NCBI RefSeq assembly: GCF_965638725.1
Contig: NC_134950.1
Coordinates: 23,960,932 to 24,024,931, forward strand
Length of the DNA: 64,000 bases
Direction: 5' to 3'
Source of the DNA: Aptenodytes patagonicus
Taxonomy: Eukaryota; Chordata; Aves; Sphenisciformes; Spheniscidae
The position numbers and the translations under genes were made by a program. Shown one piece after another: positions 1-14,400 of this stretch. Numbering within the stretch: position 1 is the first letter of the stretch; every line of letters begins with the position of its first letter. A model generated the notes under the pieces. The model saw only the letters and a program-made list of their open reading frames with translations, did no database searches and was not told where the DNA came from.

Positions 1-3000
1 AATCGTAGAGGAAAAGATGTTTCTCTTCTAAGCAGTTTTGTTTGATTATGGTCTGTTCCTTTGGGGTTTGAAAGGATGGTGACAAAAAAAAGAAACTACC
101 AGACTGAGGGGAGGCGCTTTAAGTGCACTCTCTTCTTTACAAGCATTATCTGCAGGAGGAACAGTTTTGCTGGAGTTAGCAATCAGTCGTTCAGAGACTT
201 TCAGAATGAGTTGAGCAGCTTGCAAGACTTCCTTTCCTAATAGCAGCTGTCATGGACACATGATACAGGATACACGTAAATTTCTAAGGAAGAAGCATAA
301 CCTTTTAATAAACTGTTGAAGATTTTTCTAGCTGTCAGGACTGGTTTGTCATGTGCTACATACCATTGTGAATTTTAAAATCAACATTGTATATCAGTTA
401 ACTTTTGGCAATTCTGCAGTGTGTACTCTGCAGGCTTCTGTGTATTTTAAATACTGTCAATCTTTTGATTTTAATGCCTGGTCAGTCTGACTGTCTCAGG
501 CTTTGAGCCCAAGCGGGTTCATAGTCTGTCTGTTTGCTTCATTGTTTTATAAACAATATTGCTTTGTTTTGTAAGTGAAAATAGAATTTCCAGATAATTG
601 ACTCAGGACTTTATTCTGATTGCACTTTATTTTTCCTTAAAGTAGGATACAGTAACAGTGCAGTATGTAAATGTTTAAGAGATTAAAATATCTCTCCCTC
701 ACATGTGCTTTTCTCTTAAATTCTTGTATAATAGTATATGTGAATATCAGGGGTTTTATAACATTATTACGGAGTAATAATCTGTACGTAAAGTTGATTA
801 GAGAAACTATAATGTTTTACTTTAACGCTTATTGAAAGATGCTTTACAAATAAATAGCAGTCTTAATCTGCACTTCAACTGGGATGTTCACTAAAGCAAG
901 AACAACAGCTGAAAAGAAAGGCTTGCAGGTGATGAGGGAATTGCTCTAACCTTTTGTCTGCTTTTGGTATCTAGTAATAGTCTTTTGTTTAATTTTAACA
1001 AGGCATTACATAGTGTCTCTAAACTGATCCTAATTATTAGAAGACTTTCCTAAAGTAAACTAGCTCTGCATTATAGAAACTCCCATATGTTAAAGTGAGT
1101 CCTTTTGCTCCTGGAAGATCCCTTGTTTCTCACTCTGCAGCGGTCTAATGGCCTATGTGTGTCAAGCTGGCTTGTCCCAGAGGGTTTAACTTCCTTTCAA
1201 TTTAGGGATAAGGGCCCTACTCTATTCTGCTTACCAGTTCTGTGCTGATAATGGGCATGTCCCAGATCTTGTCAGCACCTTCACTGAGCCTGCTGCAAGC
1301 TCCAATGTGAAATTAGTGAGTGAATGCTTGGTACAGTACTTGCAGGCAACTCAACTCCCAGTCTTTTGAATTTGCATAAATTTAAAAAGTGAAATTATTT
1401 CACTGAAGCTGTTCTGTTGTTTAAAGATGATATGTAAAGTTTGAGACTTGACATGGCAGATTTCTAAAGGTTTTGAAAAACTTGTGTTTGATCACTTGTG
1501 GATTTGGGAGTCCTATTTTTGAAATAATGGCCTCTGTGCAGCTATCAGTAGTCCATCGTAAGCATAAAGAAGTGAGAGCCTAATTAACTAAATGATCAAG
1601 TAGTTTTCACTCTGAAAAACATTTACTAGTAGTAGAAGCAACTCTAACTTTCATAACGAATGGTCTTTGTGCTTTGAGAGGCATTCACATACGTGGCTCT
1701 TAGAACAAAGCAGGACAGGAGAGTAAAGATATCTTCCTGCAAAAGTGTCTGAAAGATAAGAATTACTTTTTGCTTAGATCAATTTTGTAAAATCTTAACC
1801 TTCCATACTGGTGCTCTCTTTTTCAAAATAGAAAAGCCATAATGAAGTAAAACTTACGTGAGTATATTTTTAAAGTAGTTATACACAGCTCAGTTTGAGT
1901 TAAATGAATTAAGTCACTTTGACTTTATATTTTTGCATCCTGGCATACTGTTACAAATCACTGTAAATGTTTGATAAGTATCTGTAGGTCTGGGTTCATT
2001 TTAAAAGCTTGAGAAATCTTCTAATACAAATTTGTTAACTTTCTTTTATAGAATAAACTTTTCAGTTTAATCCAAATAGTATCAACCCTTTAATTTCACC
2101 TTTTATTAGAAATCAAAGTTAAGAGACATCAAAAAAAGCCACACAAATTGAACTTAAATATCTTTACAGTCTTCTAAATATTAAATGCTAAACATTAAAT
2201 GGAAAATGTTACTATTCTTAATTTTAGTTTTTGAGGGGAAGTACATTGAAGGAGTCTTGAGTGCATTCTGCTAATTGTTGCAGTTAAGCATTTCACCTAT
2301 GCTGCATTATGTTACCATTTAAGGATTTTATTTTTCAACTTAGTGCATGTAAAGGTTCTGCCAGAACCTTTGTTGTTTTGACATAATTTCCATTTGTTTA
2401 CTTCCAAGTTGCAAAGTGTTGGTTCTGCTTGTACTAAATCATCTGTGATTAAACCAAGTAATAGTCCTAGCATGCTCTGATACCATGTGCATTGACGTGA
2501 GTATGGTGGGGTTTTTTAATGGGACATAGTGCTACAGAAGTACATAGCTGTCAAAATTGTTAAGCTCTTTCACTGTGCCTCACTGTTTTAACTCGTAGTG
2601 ATGCCAGATTTTTAGTTGAACCTGAGGCATGTGTAAAGTGAGTAGGGGTGTATTCTTTTAGAAATCCTCAGGCAGAAGTGTTTGGTTTTTTTCTCCCAAT
2701 TTTAAAACTATTGTGGAATGAATTGACATTTAAAGAATGCCCGTTGAAATGAGAGACTTGATTGTGGTTTAAAAATCCTGTGCGTTGGTATTTAATTTAG
2801 TAGCTTAAGCTTTTGCATATTTTTGTTTTACGTTTTATTCCAGTATTTTTACAGTTCTTACGGCACGGAGTAAATGAAAGGGAAAATGTTTTTGATGCCT
2901 CTTTTAGATGTTTAGAGTTACCTCTGTGTTAAGAACATCATAGCTTAGAAATTCCAGGATACTATGTGATTGGCAGGAGATGCTCATTGGAAGAGGGAGG

Positions 3001-6000
3001 CAGAATCTGTGATGCATCGTCAGTGGATGAATGTCAAGCTCTTTTTTTTTTTTTTTTTGTTACAGCTCTCTTTAAGCTGAAGCAGTGCATCTCAGAAAGC
3101 AGCTACAGAGTATAGATGTTGGGAATTACAGATGTCAGAAGGAAGCTGTTAGTAGTCAGTTTTAATCAAGAAATAGCTTTCAGTATGCTAACGCAAAGTC
3201 AGTGCTCGGTTAAATTGCCAGGAGGAGCAAATGCCTAAAATGAAGAGCGTTCATTTGCAATAGGAAAAGTCTAAATTTGCCATTTAAGCACCAATGACAT
3301 GAGGGAATGTTTAAGGGTTTTAGTGAGGATGTAGCTACATCTATGTTTATGGTGGTTTTTGTCCTTTCCTACACAAATGTTTAAGCCTGCCTTCATTTTG
3401 CAAATGTGTGTGAAGCTGCTCGTCCTGATGGCAGACTCCCTTATTTGTTGCTCCTGTACACCAGGTTGAATGTGTAATGGAAGAGCAGGCAGCATGTTGC
3501 ACTTGTGCCTCTGGTGTATTTGGAGGACAGTTAGGAGCATGAGGGAGTTAGTCTGCCCCAGCAGCTGGCTTACAGAAGTAGGGCTTTATTGCTTCTCTTT
3601 TTGCAAAATCAGTAGGGTTATACTCAGCTGCCCTAGTGTATTTCCTAAAAGTTTTGAAATTGGTAAGATGAGACAAGCAAAGGTGATGTCATGGAGAGCC
3701 ATACTAGAAGATATTTTTCACCCCAGTCATCTGAGTTGAAAACTTCTCCCTTTGCAGGACTATTCTGATTTCCTTTCCCTCCCCATCCATTATATGGTCA
3801 GCAATAGCATTTACTTAAAGCAGCATGGTTGAAAAGAATTATAGAAGGAAGTTAACTGGATGTTTGTTAGGTTTCCCCAGCAAACAGTTTAGGAAGGATT
3901 ACTGAAGGAACAGATAGTAGCTAAGTACTGAGCTTTATGTGAGTTATATCTGTAAACGTCATTTGCACTTTTGGAAATCTTCAAATGACAAGGTGTGTTT
4001 GTGCTGTGGCAAGTGGTGTTTTGTGGTAGTCTGTGGCACAAGCTGCATGCAAAGCATGGCTGGAATTTGGATTTGCGGTAGGGCTTTAGGCATGGCAGGA
4101 AGCCAGAAACATGGTTTTTCTGTAGTCGGTAAGTGCTTTTGAGGAAATGTTGAGGACAGTGGTGAATTTAAATTTTTAGGAGTTATGCTCAGTGTGTGGT
4201 TTTTTTCTATCCCTTTGCTGTTGCCCATATTAGATTCTTCTGTATGTTGACAGAGTTTATACTGGTCAGTGAGAGTGGTGCAGAACTTGCAATGAATGTT
4301 GCCTCTCGCAATCAGATTGTTCGTTATTATTACCATAATTGTGTGTCTCGGCTTGGTTCAAGACTTGATTTCAGAGCTTCATTTTTCACACAGCGTTATC
4401 TCCTTCATGTGGACTTACTGTTACTGGAATAATACAGGCGTTGTGTTCTCTGGCTGTACAGAATCAAATATTTTTTTTCCTTCTTTTTGTCAGCAAAAAC
4501 ATGCAGATGCTGTGTTGGGTTGGGCAACATGAGAACTGGCCTGTGCTCCAGATTGCGCTAGTAAGGCTTTTATGATTTTGTACAGCTCTGATCATTATTA
4601 GCATTGTAACATTTGTCTTCATTTTTCCCTGTGATAAATCATCTGCTGAATCTTTTCACTTCAGTAAAGTCATCCTTGAATATCACTAAAATGGCAATCC
4701 AAAACTACTATATAAGGAATAGTATGGCTTTTAAAACTAGCTTTATGCATTTAAATCTAGAAAGCGTAATTGATGATTGTCTGAAATAACTGGCAACTTC
4801 TCTATTCAAAAATCCTGACAAAGTTTAACCATTTTCTTTAGAAGAGCAATCTGCTATTTCTGAGACTGCTTATCAGATCCCATTATGCAAACAGAACTAT
4901 AGGACATACTGGTCTCTTCCTTTTAGAGCATGGGAGAATCTTTGGGGTTTTGTTTGTTTTTTTTAAAGTACAACTGGTTCATCACCAGAGCTGCTGTTTC
5001 TTGATTTTGTACATCTGTTGGAACTGGCAAAAATGCTGTAATATGCATTCTTTCCTCTCCAGAGAAAGGGAGGAGGGGAAGGCTTGTAGTCATAGGCTTG
5101 GCTGTGTTACTGTGTTTACTTCCTAGTTTTTTTATTTTATTTTTTCTTTTTAACAAAAAAACACCTTCTTGCCTGAAATGAGTGCTTTGATTGCTGTTCA
5201 TATTGTTCATGGACCTCCTGCCTTCGGGAGGATGGCACATTCCACTGTCCTGGTAGTATCTGTGTGAACATACCAATGTTAATAAGTATGTAGTTATAAT
5301 AATGCTTTCAAGGTTATTCTTGCATTTCTAGACATACAAACTTAAAATTTATTGTCAGCCATAGGCTATAGGGTTTTTGTATCTGTAGTATATTTCAGAT
5401 GCCATCTACCAACTGCGTGTATCTATGATATAACATCGTGCGAAGATCCTAGAGGGGAGGATGTTCCCTTCTGTCATTGTTGTTGAGCAGTTTTTTTCAG
5501 TTTCACCTTTTTTCTTTAGATAAGGAATGTTTTAGTTCATTTAATGAGAAACAGCAGCTGTAAAACTATTAAACTTGTTTTGGGAACAGAAGCAGGTAAA
5601 GCATCCAAGATTCCTTTTGACTGGATTTGGGCTGAAAATGTTCCCTTAGGAGGGAAGGAAGAGTATGTTACGTTCTTGAAATATGCTTTATTGTACACCC
5701 TAGGAATAAAATAAGAATTTTTGGATAGTGTTCCATGGAGGTAAGATTTTCCTTTATTAGAGAAAAAAAGTAATAATTCAGCATTTGAAAAAATAGAATA
5801 TAGTGGCTTTTAATTTTTTTCTTAAAAAAACGAGCAACAAAAAAAAGTCTACTGGCCCAAAATGTAAGACCTCTTTTTAGCAAAACCAGATGGGAGTGGG
5901 GTGGGGTGGTGGTGTTGCGCTTTTTTTTTTTTGTTGTTTGTTTGGTTTTTTTTTTTTCTTTTAAATTCTTAGACTTGCAGAAGGTAGTATTCTTGTGGTG

Positions 6001-7673
6001 TGCTACTGTACTGGATGGTAATATAAATTGAGTAGTGTTGACTTGGCTAGCTGCTAGTATGTATATAATACCAAGCTACAGTAGTCTGAAGAGGGCCCAG
6101 CAGTGGGTTTGCTGCACGCATTGCTCTGGCGAGCTGGACAGCCCGTGTGCTATCTCTGTGTTTCCTCTTTGGAGAGGGATTCCTGTTTCCGCTGCTGGTC
6201 AGTCTTCCTCTGAAACTTCCTAGTCTTGACCCAGTTGTCTCAGTGATCCAGTCCCAGAGACATACAGCACACTGTTTTTCGGCCAGTCTCTAGCTGGTGT
6301 GCAGACTGCCTGGGCTCTGGTAAATAGAGGCATTTACCTCAGCGTTGGCTTTTTGCCTCCCTATGTCTTCTCCATATCAAGATGTGTAAGTTAGAAATTA
6401 TATTTTTGTTTTATCACCAGTGGCCCTCTACATTCCTTTGTTTCTACCTTTTGACTTATTTTTAGTATCCAGTTTCTGATTTTATCATGCTATAGTAAAA
6501 TCGGAGAAACCCAGTGCACCCCTTTCTGGGAGGTAAGTTGGGAAACACTGAGGAAAGAAATGGTGCCAGCAGTGGCTGCATCCAGTTATGCAACACTGAC
6601 GTCGCATAAGAAATGCCTTCTCATTCTTCTATTACAAAAGCAGTTCACTGAGAGTTAGAAAAATTCCTCTTGTACAGTCAAGCTTCCAAGAAGTGGGAAT
6701 ATTTGCATGTTTGGGGGAAGTTAGTGTTTTTGGTTGGAGGTGATCTGCCACTTCTTGTAGCAGTCTCTTCTGTCAGAGGAAAATAGGAAAACACCTTTCT
6801 TTCTCCTCTTGGAGCCAGCCAGTTAAGCAACAGGGAACGGAAGGAAATCCTTGCCATCATCTTGCACATAGGGAATAATTGAAGCTTGGTATGTGATCGG
6901 AATCTGATTTTTGGGCTGCTTTTTTTTTTTAAATCAAAATCAGTATGATGGAAAATTCAAATGTCGTCACCTTAACTCTATTCTTTGCTTGAATTGCGAT
7001 ATGGAAGTTGAAGGCCAAGACAGTCACTTATTCTGCAGCTCTGCTTCCTGAAATATTCAGGTGCCTTACATTATAAATATGCATCCACATACTTCTCTAA
7101 GAACCCTTAGGTTTTGAGAATTAATATCTTGAGTTGTTTAGCCACAGTGACTTAATTTCTGCTGGCAGTCTAAATGGATTCAAAACACACACAAAAATCT
7201 TTTGTTTCTTTTAATTAACTATATTGGGTTTGTACATGACCTTATTGCATGTGTGGAAAATGTAAGGTAGAGAAAACAGAAAAGTTTCCAATGTTGTAAG
7301 CCTGTTACTATGCTATATAGAAGAACTTGTTATACATTTACTTAGTTGTCACCTTGGGTTATGGTGATTTCTACACATGTGTGCGCACGCACACACACAC
7401 ACCCCCCCTTAGGGAGCAGGGGAGTGAAGATGCCGTTCTCGCCACTGCTTAAGTGTAACAAAGATACACCTTGACCACAGGGAAATTTCAGGCTTGTTAA
7501 GATGAGAAGGATGCAAAGGGTAGAAAAAGCTGACAGAAAGAAGCATTGGGTCAGATGGTGAGAAGATGGTAGTAATATGAATAACAGGTCATTAGAGTGC
7601 TGTGATCTTTCAGAACCAAAAGTGATGGATGTGATTCTAATCTATGTTTTTTTTATCTTTCCTCCTAATATAG
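1..7673 (+). other. RNF19A: RNF19A intron 1 (or 5' flank), no coding feature
   Basis: AT-rich and T-biased on this strand, with many poly-T runs (for example 3042-3058 and 5921-5952) and only short open frames in all frames. No CpG-rich promoter is visible, so the first exon probably lies upstream of the window. A short non-coding exon in this stretch could not be excluded. Confidence 0.7.
7374..7408. repeat. CA/GT microsatellite followed by a C run
   Basis: ACACATGTGTGCGCACGC leads into a short CA run and then seven Cs, in RNF19A intron 1. Confidence 0.8.
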
Positions 7674-7811
7674 GGAATTCCCCTGAAGAATTTGCTGGAA
7701 GCGGATACATGTGAATTTTCTGCGTGAAGACTCTCAAACTGGATTACATAATAATATGCCTGTATCCTCTGACTCTATTATTTGGATCCTTAAAAATGAT
7801 TAGGGTTGTAT
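7674..7811 (+). promoter_or_regulatory. RNF19A: RNF19A 5' leader segment in exon 2, with three upstream ORFs
   Basis: Exon 2 opens after the acceptor TAATATAG at 7666-7673. Before the coding start the leader holds three upstream ATGs. The first is a minimal start-stop (ATG TGA, 7709-7714). The second encodes 15 codons and ends at a TAG (7756-7803). The third (7796-7822) has eight sense codons and overlaps the first main-frame ATG at 7812 in another frame. An in-frame TGA at 7797-7799 closes the main frame upstream. Such a leader would be expected to lower or regulate translation; that is inference. Confidence 0.8.
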
Positions 7812-8428
7812 ATGAAATTTAACCCATTTCTGATGAGTCACCTAGACATGAGTTTACATCGGCAAATGGGCTCTGATCGGGACCTCCAGTCTTCTGCTTC
7901 CTCTGTGAGCTTGCCATCAGTTAAAAAGGCACCAAAGAAAAGAAGAATTTCATTGGGCTCTCTTTTTCGGAGAAAAAAAGACACGAAACGGAAGTCTAGG
8001 GATTTAAATGGAGGTGTTGATGGAATTGCAAGTATTGAAAGTATTCATTCAGAAATGTGTACAGACAAGAACTCTATTTTCTCCACGTGTACCTCTTCCG
8101 ATAACGGAACAACCTCTAGCAGCAAACCAAGTGGAGACTTCATGGAATGCCCCTTGTGCCTTTTGCGGCACTCCAAGGACAGGTTCCCGGAGATAATGAC
8201 TTGTCACCATAGATCTTGTGTGGATTGCTTGCGTCAGTATCTCCGGATAGAAATCTCCGAGAGCAGAGTTAATATTAGCTGTCCAGAATGCTCAGAACGA
8301 TTTAATCCTCATGATATTCGTTTGATATTAAACGACGACGTCTTGATGGAAAAATATGAAGAGTTTATGCTTAGGCGATGGCTGGTTGCGGATCCTGATT
8401 GTAGGTGGTGCCCAGCTCCAGATTGTGG
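7812..8428 (+). CDS. RNF19A: RNF19A coding exon 2 (first coding exon): basic N-terminus, RING1, start of IBR
   Basis: Encodes residues 1-205 plus two bases of Gly206. It contains a run of lysines and arginines (about residues 37-67), a Ser/Thr-rich linker, and RING1 with CPLC at 113-116, the cysteine/histidine cluster at 131-139 and CPEC at 157-160. The IBR begins near residue 180. The donor is GTATGT at 8429. Candidate starts are ATG at 7812 (T at -3), 7833 (C at -3) and 7848 (G at -3). The last has the best context and begins the MSLHRQ segment that is conserved with mammals. A start at 7848 would give 807 residues. Confidence 0.95.
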
Positions 8429-11400
8429 GTATGTATTTTTTTTTTCCCCCAGTATCTGCAAAAAAGCAACAGCATAAATAGATAATGTTCATAGCATTAT
8501 GCTTTTTGAAAAGTTAATTGCTTTACTTTAGCATTTTGTTATGTGTTGTACAAGTAGGTAGCAGGCAGAATTGTCTTAAAAAAAAACAACAACAAACAAA
8601 AACAAAAAAAGCCACAACCCACCTTCCAAAATAAAACCCTTCCTCAGGTAGGATTTTTTTTTTCTGCACAGAGGGAATTTCAGCAATGTCATGAAACTTA
8701 TTGGTAAGTGTATCTACAGCAGGCAAAAAAAATTTAGATGTTGCACTGCCAAGGCAACAGTGCAAAGCTCAGACTAATGAGAATTGAAAATTTGGTGACT
8801 ACTTTTAACTTAGTCCATTTGTTAAAGCACAGTGAGTATTTTGGTTTTTTAACTGCGAAAAAATGATTGAAGGTTTTCTTTCAATAAAAAGGCCTCTCCA
8901 GCTTCAGATATCTTCCATCTTGTGGCTGGTTGAGACACCACTTGTTGCCTGTCAACAGGATTCTGATGTAAGATAATGATCAGCTCGTTCCTGCTTATTA
9001 TGAGGAACGTAATGTTTTAACATTGCTCTAATACTTAAACAGTTCTGAAACCACTCTGAATTCTGACATGAGTAGGCTGAATACTACTGAGCAGCTCATC
9101 ACGCTTTTCTGCTGTTGGTGTCTCATAATGCCATTCTTCAGCAAGTTGCTTTTTTAGAGATTGTGTTATCATAATGTCTAAAGGTTATAGCCATGACTGT
9201 GGTCCAGATGCGCAGTGCACACTAAAAACCCATAGAAGATGACATCTCTGTTTCAAAGCCTCACAGATGAGCAATAAGGAGAAAGAAGAAAAGGAAGAAT
9301 GTTGGAAGGGAACAAGCAAAATAGGACTGACTATTAGGTAGATTAAATATTCCAATATTAATGTTCAGGTGCTTAATGTTTAGGAGGCTTTCAAATTTAA
9401 GTGATGTATTTCAAATATGTTTCTTAACGTAATTTTGCTTTCATACTTTAAATGAAACAGAATTTGCTAATGCGGGTCAAAAGCAGGGACTGGAAAGGTG
9501 ATGGTTTCTTATCACCTGGTCCAAAGTGGATGGCATTGCTGTGCTATAGTTTGAGCAGAGAAGGAAAAATGATGAGAGATGGATTGGTTGCATGGGCTTG
9601 TAACAAAGTCATGTGGACAAAACCAGTACAGCTTGTTCTTAATATTTTGATACTGCAAAAGAAAACAACCACTGGAAGGCATTATTTGATAGGCAGAAGT
9701 ATGCTTTGCTCAGGTTTCCCTGAGTTTTTGTGTTCTGGACAAACTGTTGTTACTCAAGGTAAGGGGAAGCATGTAAGAACTGTTAAACCATTTTCTGTTA
9801 AACCATGTTTCAGTGATTCAGATACTTTTTTAGTACTTCGGTAAGTAGACTAAGGCAGTTTTGTTTAATGGAGACTTTTCACCTTTCTTATTTTTTGTGC
9901 CCCAGTTTTCTCATCTGTTTTTAAAAAAAAAAAAAATCCTGAGTATCTTTAAATGGTCAGAAACTGTAACGATAATTGCTATAGATAATACCACTATAAA
10001 AATAAAAAGTGGGTCTTCAGAGTGAAATTAAAGTTCCGTGCAATCATGGCGGGACCACAGCAATGTATTAGTATATAGCAAATATTTAAATCGTTGCTCC
10101 AGAACTGCCTACTGCGTGCTCCTTACTATGAGGGTGGAATCCTGTGGAAAACACAGTATATTGCCAGGCAGCCAAACTATGCCAATGTTTATGTGTGAGG
10201 GGAACAAACTAGTACTATATGGGCAACTGTAACTTTGATTACATGACTTTTCCCTAATATATTTCATGTGGTAGGGAAATGCTTCACAGTGATAATAAAA
10301 CTCTGTTTTTAATGCACCCGTAGTACGCCCTCACTGAATTCTCATTACTGGTTTAAAATTGGATGAAGTTGGTTACTTGGATACTTCTCAGCAGGATCAT
10401 TCTTTATGGTTGTCATCTTAAAGAAACAAGAGCTCATGCAATCATGTTTTGTCTTTTTCCCATCCTTCTCCTGATTGCTTTTGAAACCTTGAGCACCTTC
10501 AAATATGTTGGGCAGAGGGGGTTGAGCGTTCAGTGTAAGTTAATCTAAGACATTTTGAGGAAAAAAAACATAATACTTGAGCAAAAGAGAGACCATCAGT
10601 AATGCCTCCAGCGAGAGAAATACCTGCACATGAATCCTACAGTTACCTTCTTAAATTTGGCCTTCCAGGTAGCCACCGCAGCACCGTCTGGCAAGTTGGT
10701 ATGTGCCTAGCTGGGAGGGAGCCTGCAGCAGCACTGGTCTCTCACCTCGCTGTTAGACGGGGGAGCTGGGAGAAAGAACCCAGAGGGAGGTGGGAAGGAG
10801 AAGTGGGAGCAGCATAGTAAGTAATAACGGGGATTTAATGTTGTTGTGGAGCATAGAAGGAGGATGGAGGAAGGAATTGTATAGGTGTGAGGTTTAGGGA
10901 AGCAAACACTCTTCAGACTTTCACTGAACAGCCTATGCTAACAAACATTGTTTAAAGATGAGGTATCACATACAGTATGCACACACTTCAGAGCAGCAGA
11001 CATTTGCTTTAACAATTGTGTGGTACAACAGTAGCTGCAGTTTCTAATTGCTTTAGCAAATGTAATCAACTTGTACAATATGCAATTAAAACTGAGGGCT
11101 TACTTTTTTTTCTGAACAGTTTTTGATATGTAGTACTGGCAGAATGCATTAGGGTTGTGATGGTAGCTGACCTGATTTTAGCATGCATCAAATATTTCAT
11201 GAAGGAGCTGGATGGAATGCATTTACTAAATTTGCAATTAATCCCAAAGTAGAAGAGGTGCAGTAACTTCAGAGGGTAGCATTATTTTCTAAAGTTGTCT
11301 TTAAAATTAGAATTAAGTACTGTAATAAATTGGAAATAGGTGCAAAGTAGAGCATTTTGGTAGGAAAAATTCACTGCACAAATAGGTAAAAGAAGGAACT

Positions 11401-14400
11401 GAGTGGATGGTGCATGACAGTGCTTCAACTCTCCTCAGCATTGATGAAACACCCTAGGTAATATTGTTTCAGGGTTTGGGTGTCACACTTCAACAAAGAC
11501 CTGGACCAGATAAAGAGCAAATAATTATAAAAACTTTGATCTGGGGGGGGGGGGGGGATTAGGAAGGAAAAAAAAAGGAGGAAAGCTAGGTTAGTCTGTT
11601 ATAGTGGTTTTTTTCTACATTGTGGGCCCCTGTGTTCTCAGGAAACAACAAAGAGTAGTTAAGAAGTAAATACCTTTTTCAGCTGTCTTTCACTCTATTT
11701 GGGGTAGAAACAGGTCCTAGACATGGCGAAACTGGAACCAAACAGATCTTGAAACAAAGTTAACTGCAGTATTAAGTGTATTACTACTTCTCCTGTCCCA
11801 GTGGAGAACTTCATATGATCTTCCCAACAAAAGAACTATGGATTAGTTTGGAGGAGAACCTCTGTTGAAGTAGTTATGCCCTGGACGAGCTGCCTGGGAG
11901 CTGTGGGGTCTCTAGCACTAAAGCAGTCTAATGCCAGAAATGGTCCATAGTGCTGGCACCCCACGGTCTTTCTGACCCTGGGCTACTTCATCCTCAGCTT
12001 TTGTTGCAAGCTCAAATGCATCCTGACCATTGTTGTTACTTGAAATACTGTAAAAGTCTGGACTAGCTGCAACCTACCTGCAGTGGCTTGGTAAGGGACA
12101 CTGCCAAATAAGTGATCTTTCCCTGGGGAAGGAGCACGGATAAGGAAACCTCTTGGGCTTTCTTCTAGACTAATTTTTTGAGTTTCTGTTTCTTCATACC
12201 AGTTTTCTGATGTCATTTTAACAAGCCTTAGTGAATCAGTATTTCAAATGCGTTCTGTCTTTTCTTCTGTCTGAATTATTTAATGGTTTTGCTCTGAGAT
12301 TGTATTGCTGACATTATTAGAAGAGAGCAGTGATTCCTGGATTTTCTTATCTTTGTCAGGCAAAAAGCAGATTGGGCAAAAGAGTACAAATTCTTCATTC
12401 CTCTTCTTTTCTCACTGTATATCCTGTCTTCAATTAATTGCTCTTTGCCTCTGGTTTTTGTTTTACTCGCTATTACTTTGAATTTGGTTGTTTGTCCCTT
12501 CTCTCAGCCTAACAAGAACTTCTGGCTTTCACATCACCTGTAAAATGAATGCAAAATGTTGAAATTAAACCTGTAATCTTGTACAGTTTGAACTGAGATT
12601 TGCTCTGGTCTAAAAAGTTACTTTCTAAAGGTATGCCAGTACATCAATCCCAAACGGGGAGTGCTTTCAGGGATGTGCCCATTCGTTATTAGCAATGGGA
12701 GGCAGGATATAAATTGATAGTTTCATTCTGTGGCCTATGCTTCAGCTTCTCTGACGTAATGCTAGTGAGTTTTGGATGTATCCTTGTATGTTGAAGAAGC
12801 GTTTGGATCAGAGTCTCTGTGTACATACAAAGCAATTACCTCCTCAGTTGCTCTAAGTGGGAAAATAGAGCTGATTAACTTGGCAATAATATAGAAGAGT
12901 CTAGCAATTATTGAAACAAATTTCTACTTGGAAAGTAAGAAGTATTTGAAAACAGACAAGCATAATCTCATCTTTATTTGTAACTGCATCATCTGTAAAT
13001 CAAAGGTTCAAAACTCCTATTTGTTTGCAGAACTTCTTGGGGGGAACCTCAAACATGCTGTTTTAAAACACTTAAAGGGGTAGGACTTGCATTAACTTTA
13101 CAGAGCTTCAGATGTAGCTACTCTAAAATGAAAATAGCTAAATTTTCAGATAGATATGTGAGTGGGAATAATTTTTTTAGTATCATTACTGATAAAGAAT
13201 ATTTTGAGTTAATTTTGTGCAACTGCTATAAAATGGGCAGGGGATAAAAATAAACAATTTAGTCTTTAAAATAAAATTACCTTCATTTGAACAGCCATAA
13301 ATTTAAGCCCTGCTGCATTTATAAATCTGTTGCAGTCTATTCAGGGGGACTGTTCACGTAAATAAAACTATAGATCTGTTTTAAGTGTTCATACCAGTGG
13401 ACCTAGCATTGTTTTCTATTTAAAAGAAAGCTATTGCATAAAATCATTGAAAAAATTACAATGGGTAGTAATTAAGGCACGTGTGTGTATGTGTATATAT
13501 ATTTAGTATTAATATGAACTGTAATACACATTGTCTGTATTTTTATCACATGAACTTTAAAATGCAAACCTGATGGAGGAATTGATTTGTGGCAATAACT
13601 GTCATTGTATAGAATTGTTCATGTAGTGTCTGATTACAAAATAGTGTAATGCAGTTTTGTAAGTCTCAACGTTTTTGGAGCTTTTTGCTCTATAGTATTG
13701 TCAGAATAAAGGTGGCAATGAGGCCCTGAAGTCTTATCAATTTCTGCATTTACAGTTTGAAATGTATTTAAAAAATTGTCAAAAAAATGAAATTGTCTTA
13801 ATTGAGAAACCAAAATCCTTATCTATAAAATACTTGCTTTGTTGTTTCGACATTTTAAAATATAAAGAGTAAACAAACATCTATTTAAAGTAGATAGTGA
13901 TATTCATGATAAAAGGCAACCAGTAAAATACTAAAATGTCATGCAGTACCAAGTCAGATGCCTTTACAGTAATAGATTACACTACAGATCACTTAGCAGA
14001 GATCCTCCCAGATTGTAGAAGGGGTCAAGCTTAGACATGCCCATAGTGACTGGGACACTAGTTACTTAAATACCTTTTTTGGTTTTATTGTCCTGCTTTT
14101 CTAAACTGTGGTTGCTTTGTGACCGTAAACCTTAACGGTACTGCATTCAGCCTTAAATACAGTATATTTCATCACTGCATGAAGTTATTAAGGTGGGGTA
14201 GAGCAAAGTGTTAACACTGATTGTAGTATTTCTGTACAGTCTTAGTCTAATGCAATAGTGATAGAGTTGTGGAAGGAGGTGGTAAGGAACCTGTGCTGGC
14301 TGCCTAGTGTCAACTCTTGATGTCCACTGCCTTTGTACCTGCTTCAGCTGCTCTGGCAGCTGTCTTGTCTGCTTTGGTCTATAGGTAGGACTGTTCTTAT

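Noticed and set aside
3959..4336. 125-codon open frame on the - strand in RNF19A intron 1
   Set aside because: No recognisable motif and no flanking splice or poly(A) signals; frames of this length are expected by chance in 64 kb.
7806..7811. Extension of the RNF19A start to a TTG codon
   Set aside because: Non-ATG start with no supporting conservation; ATGs follow directly in the same frame.
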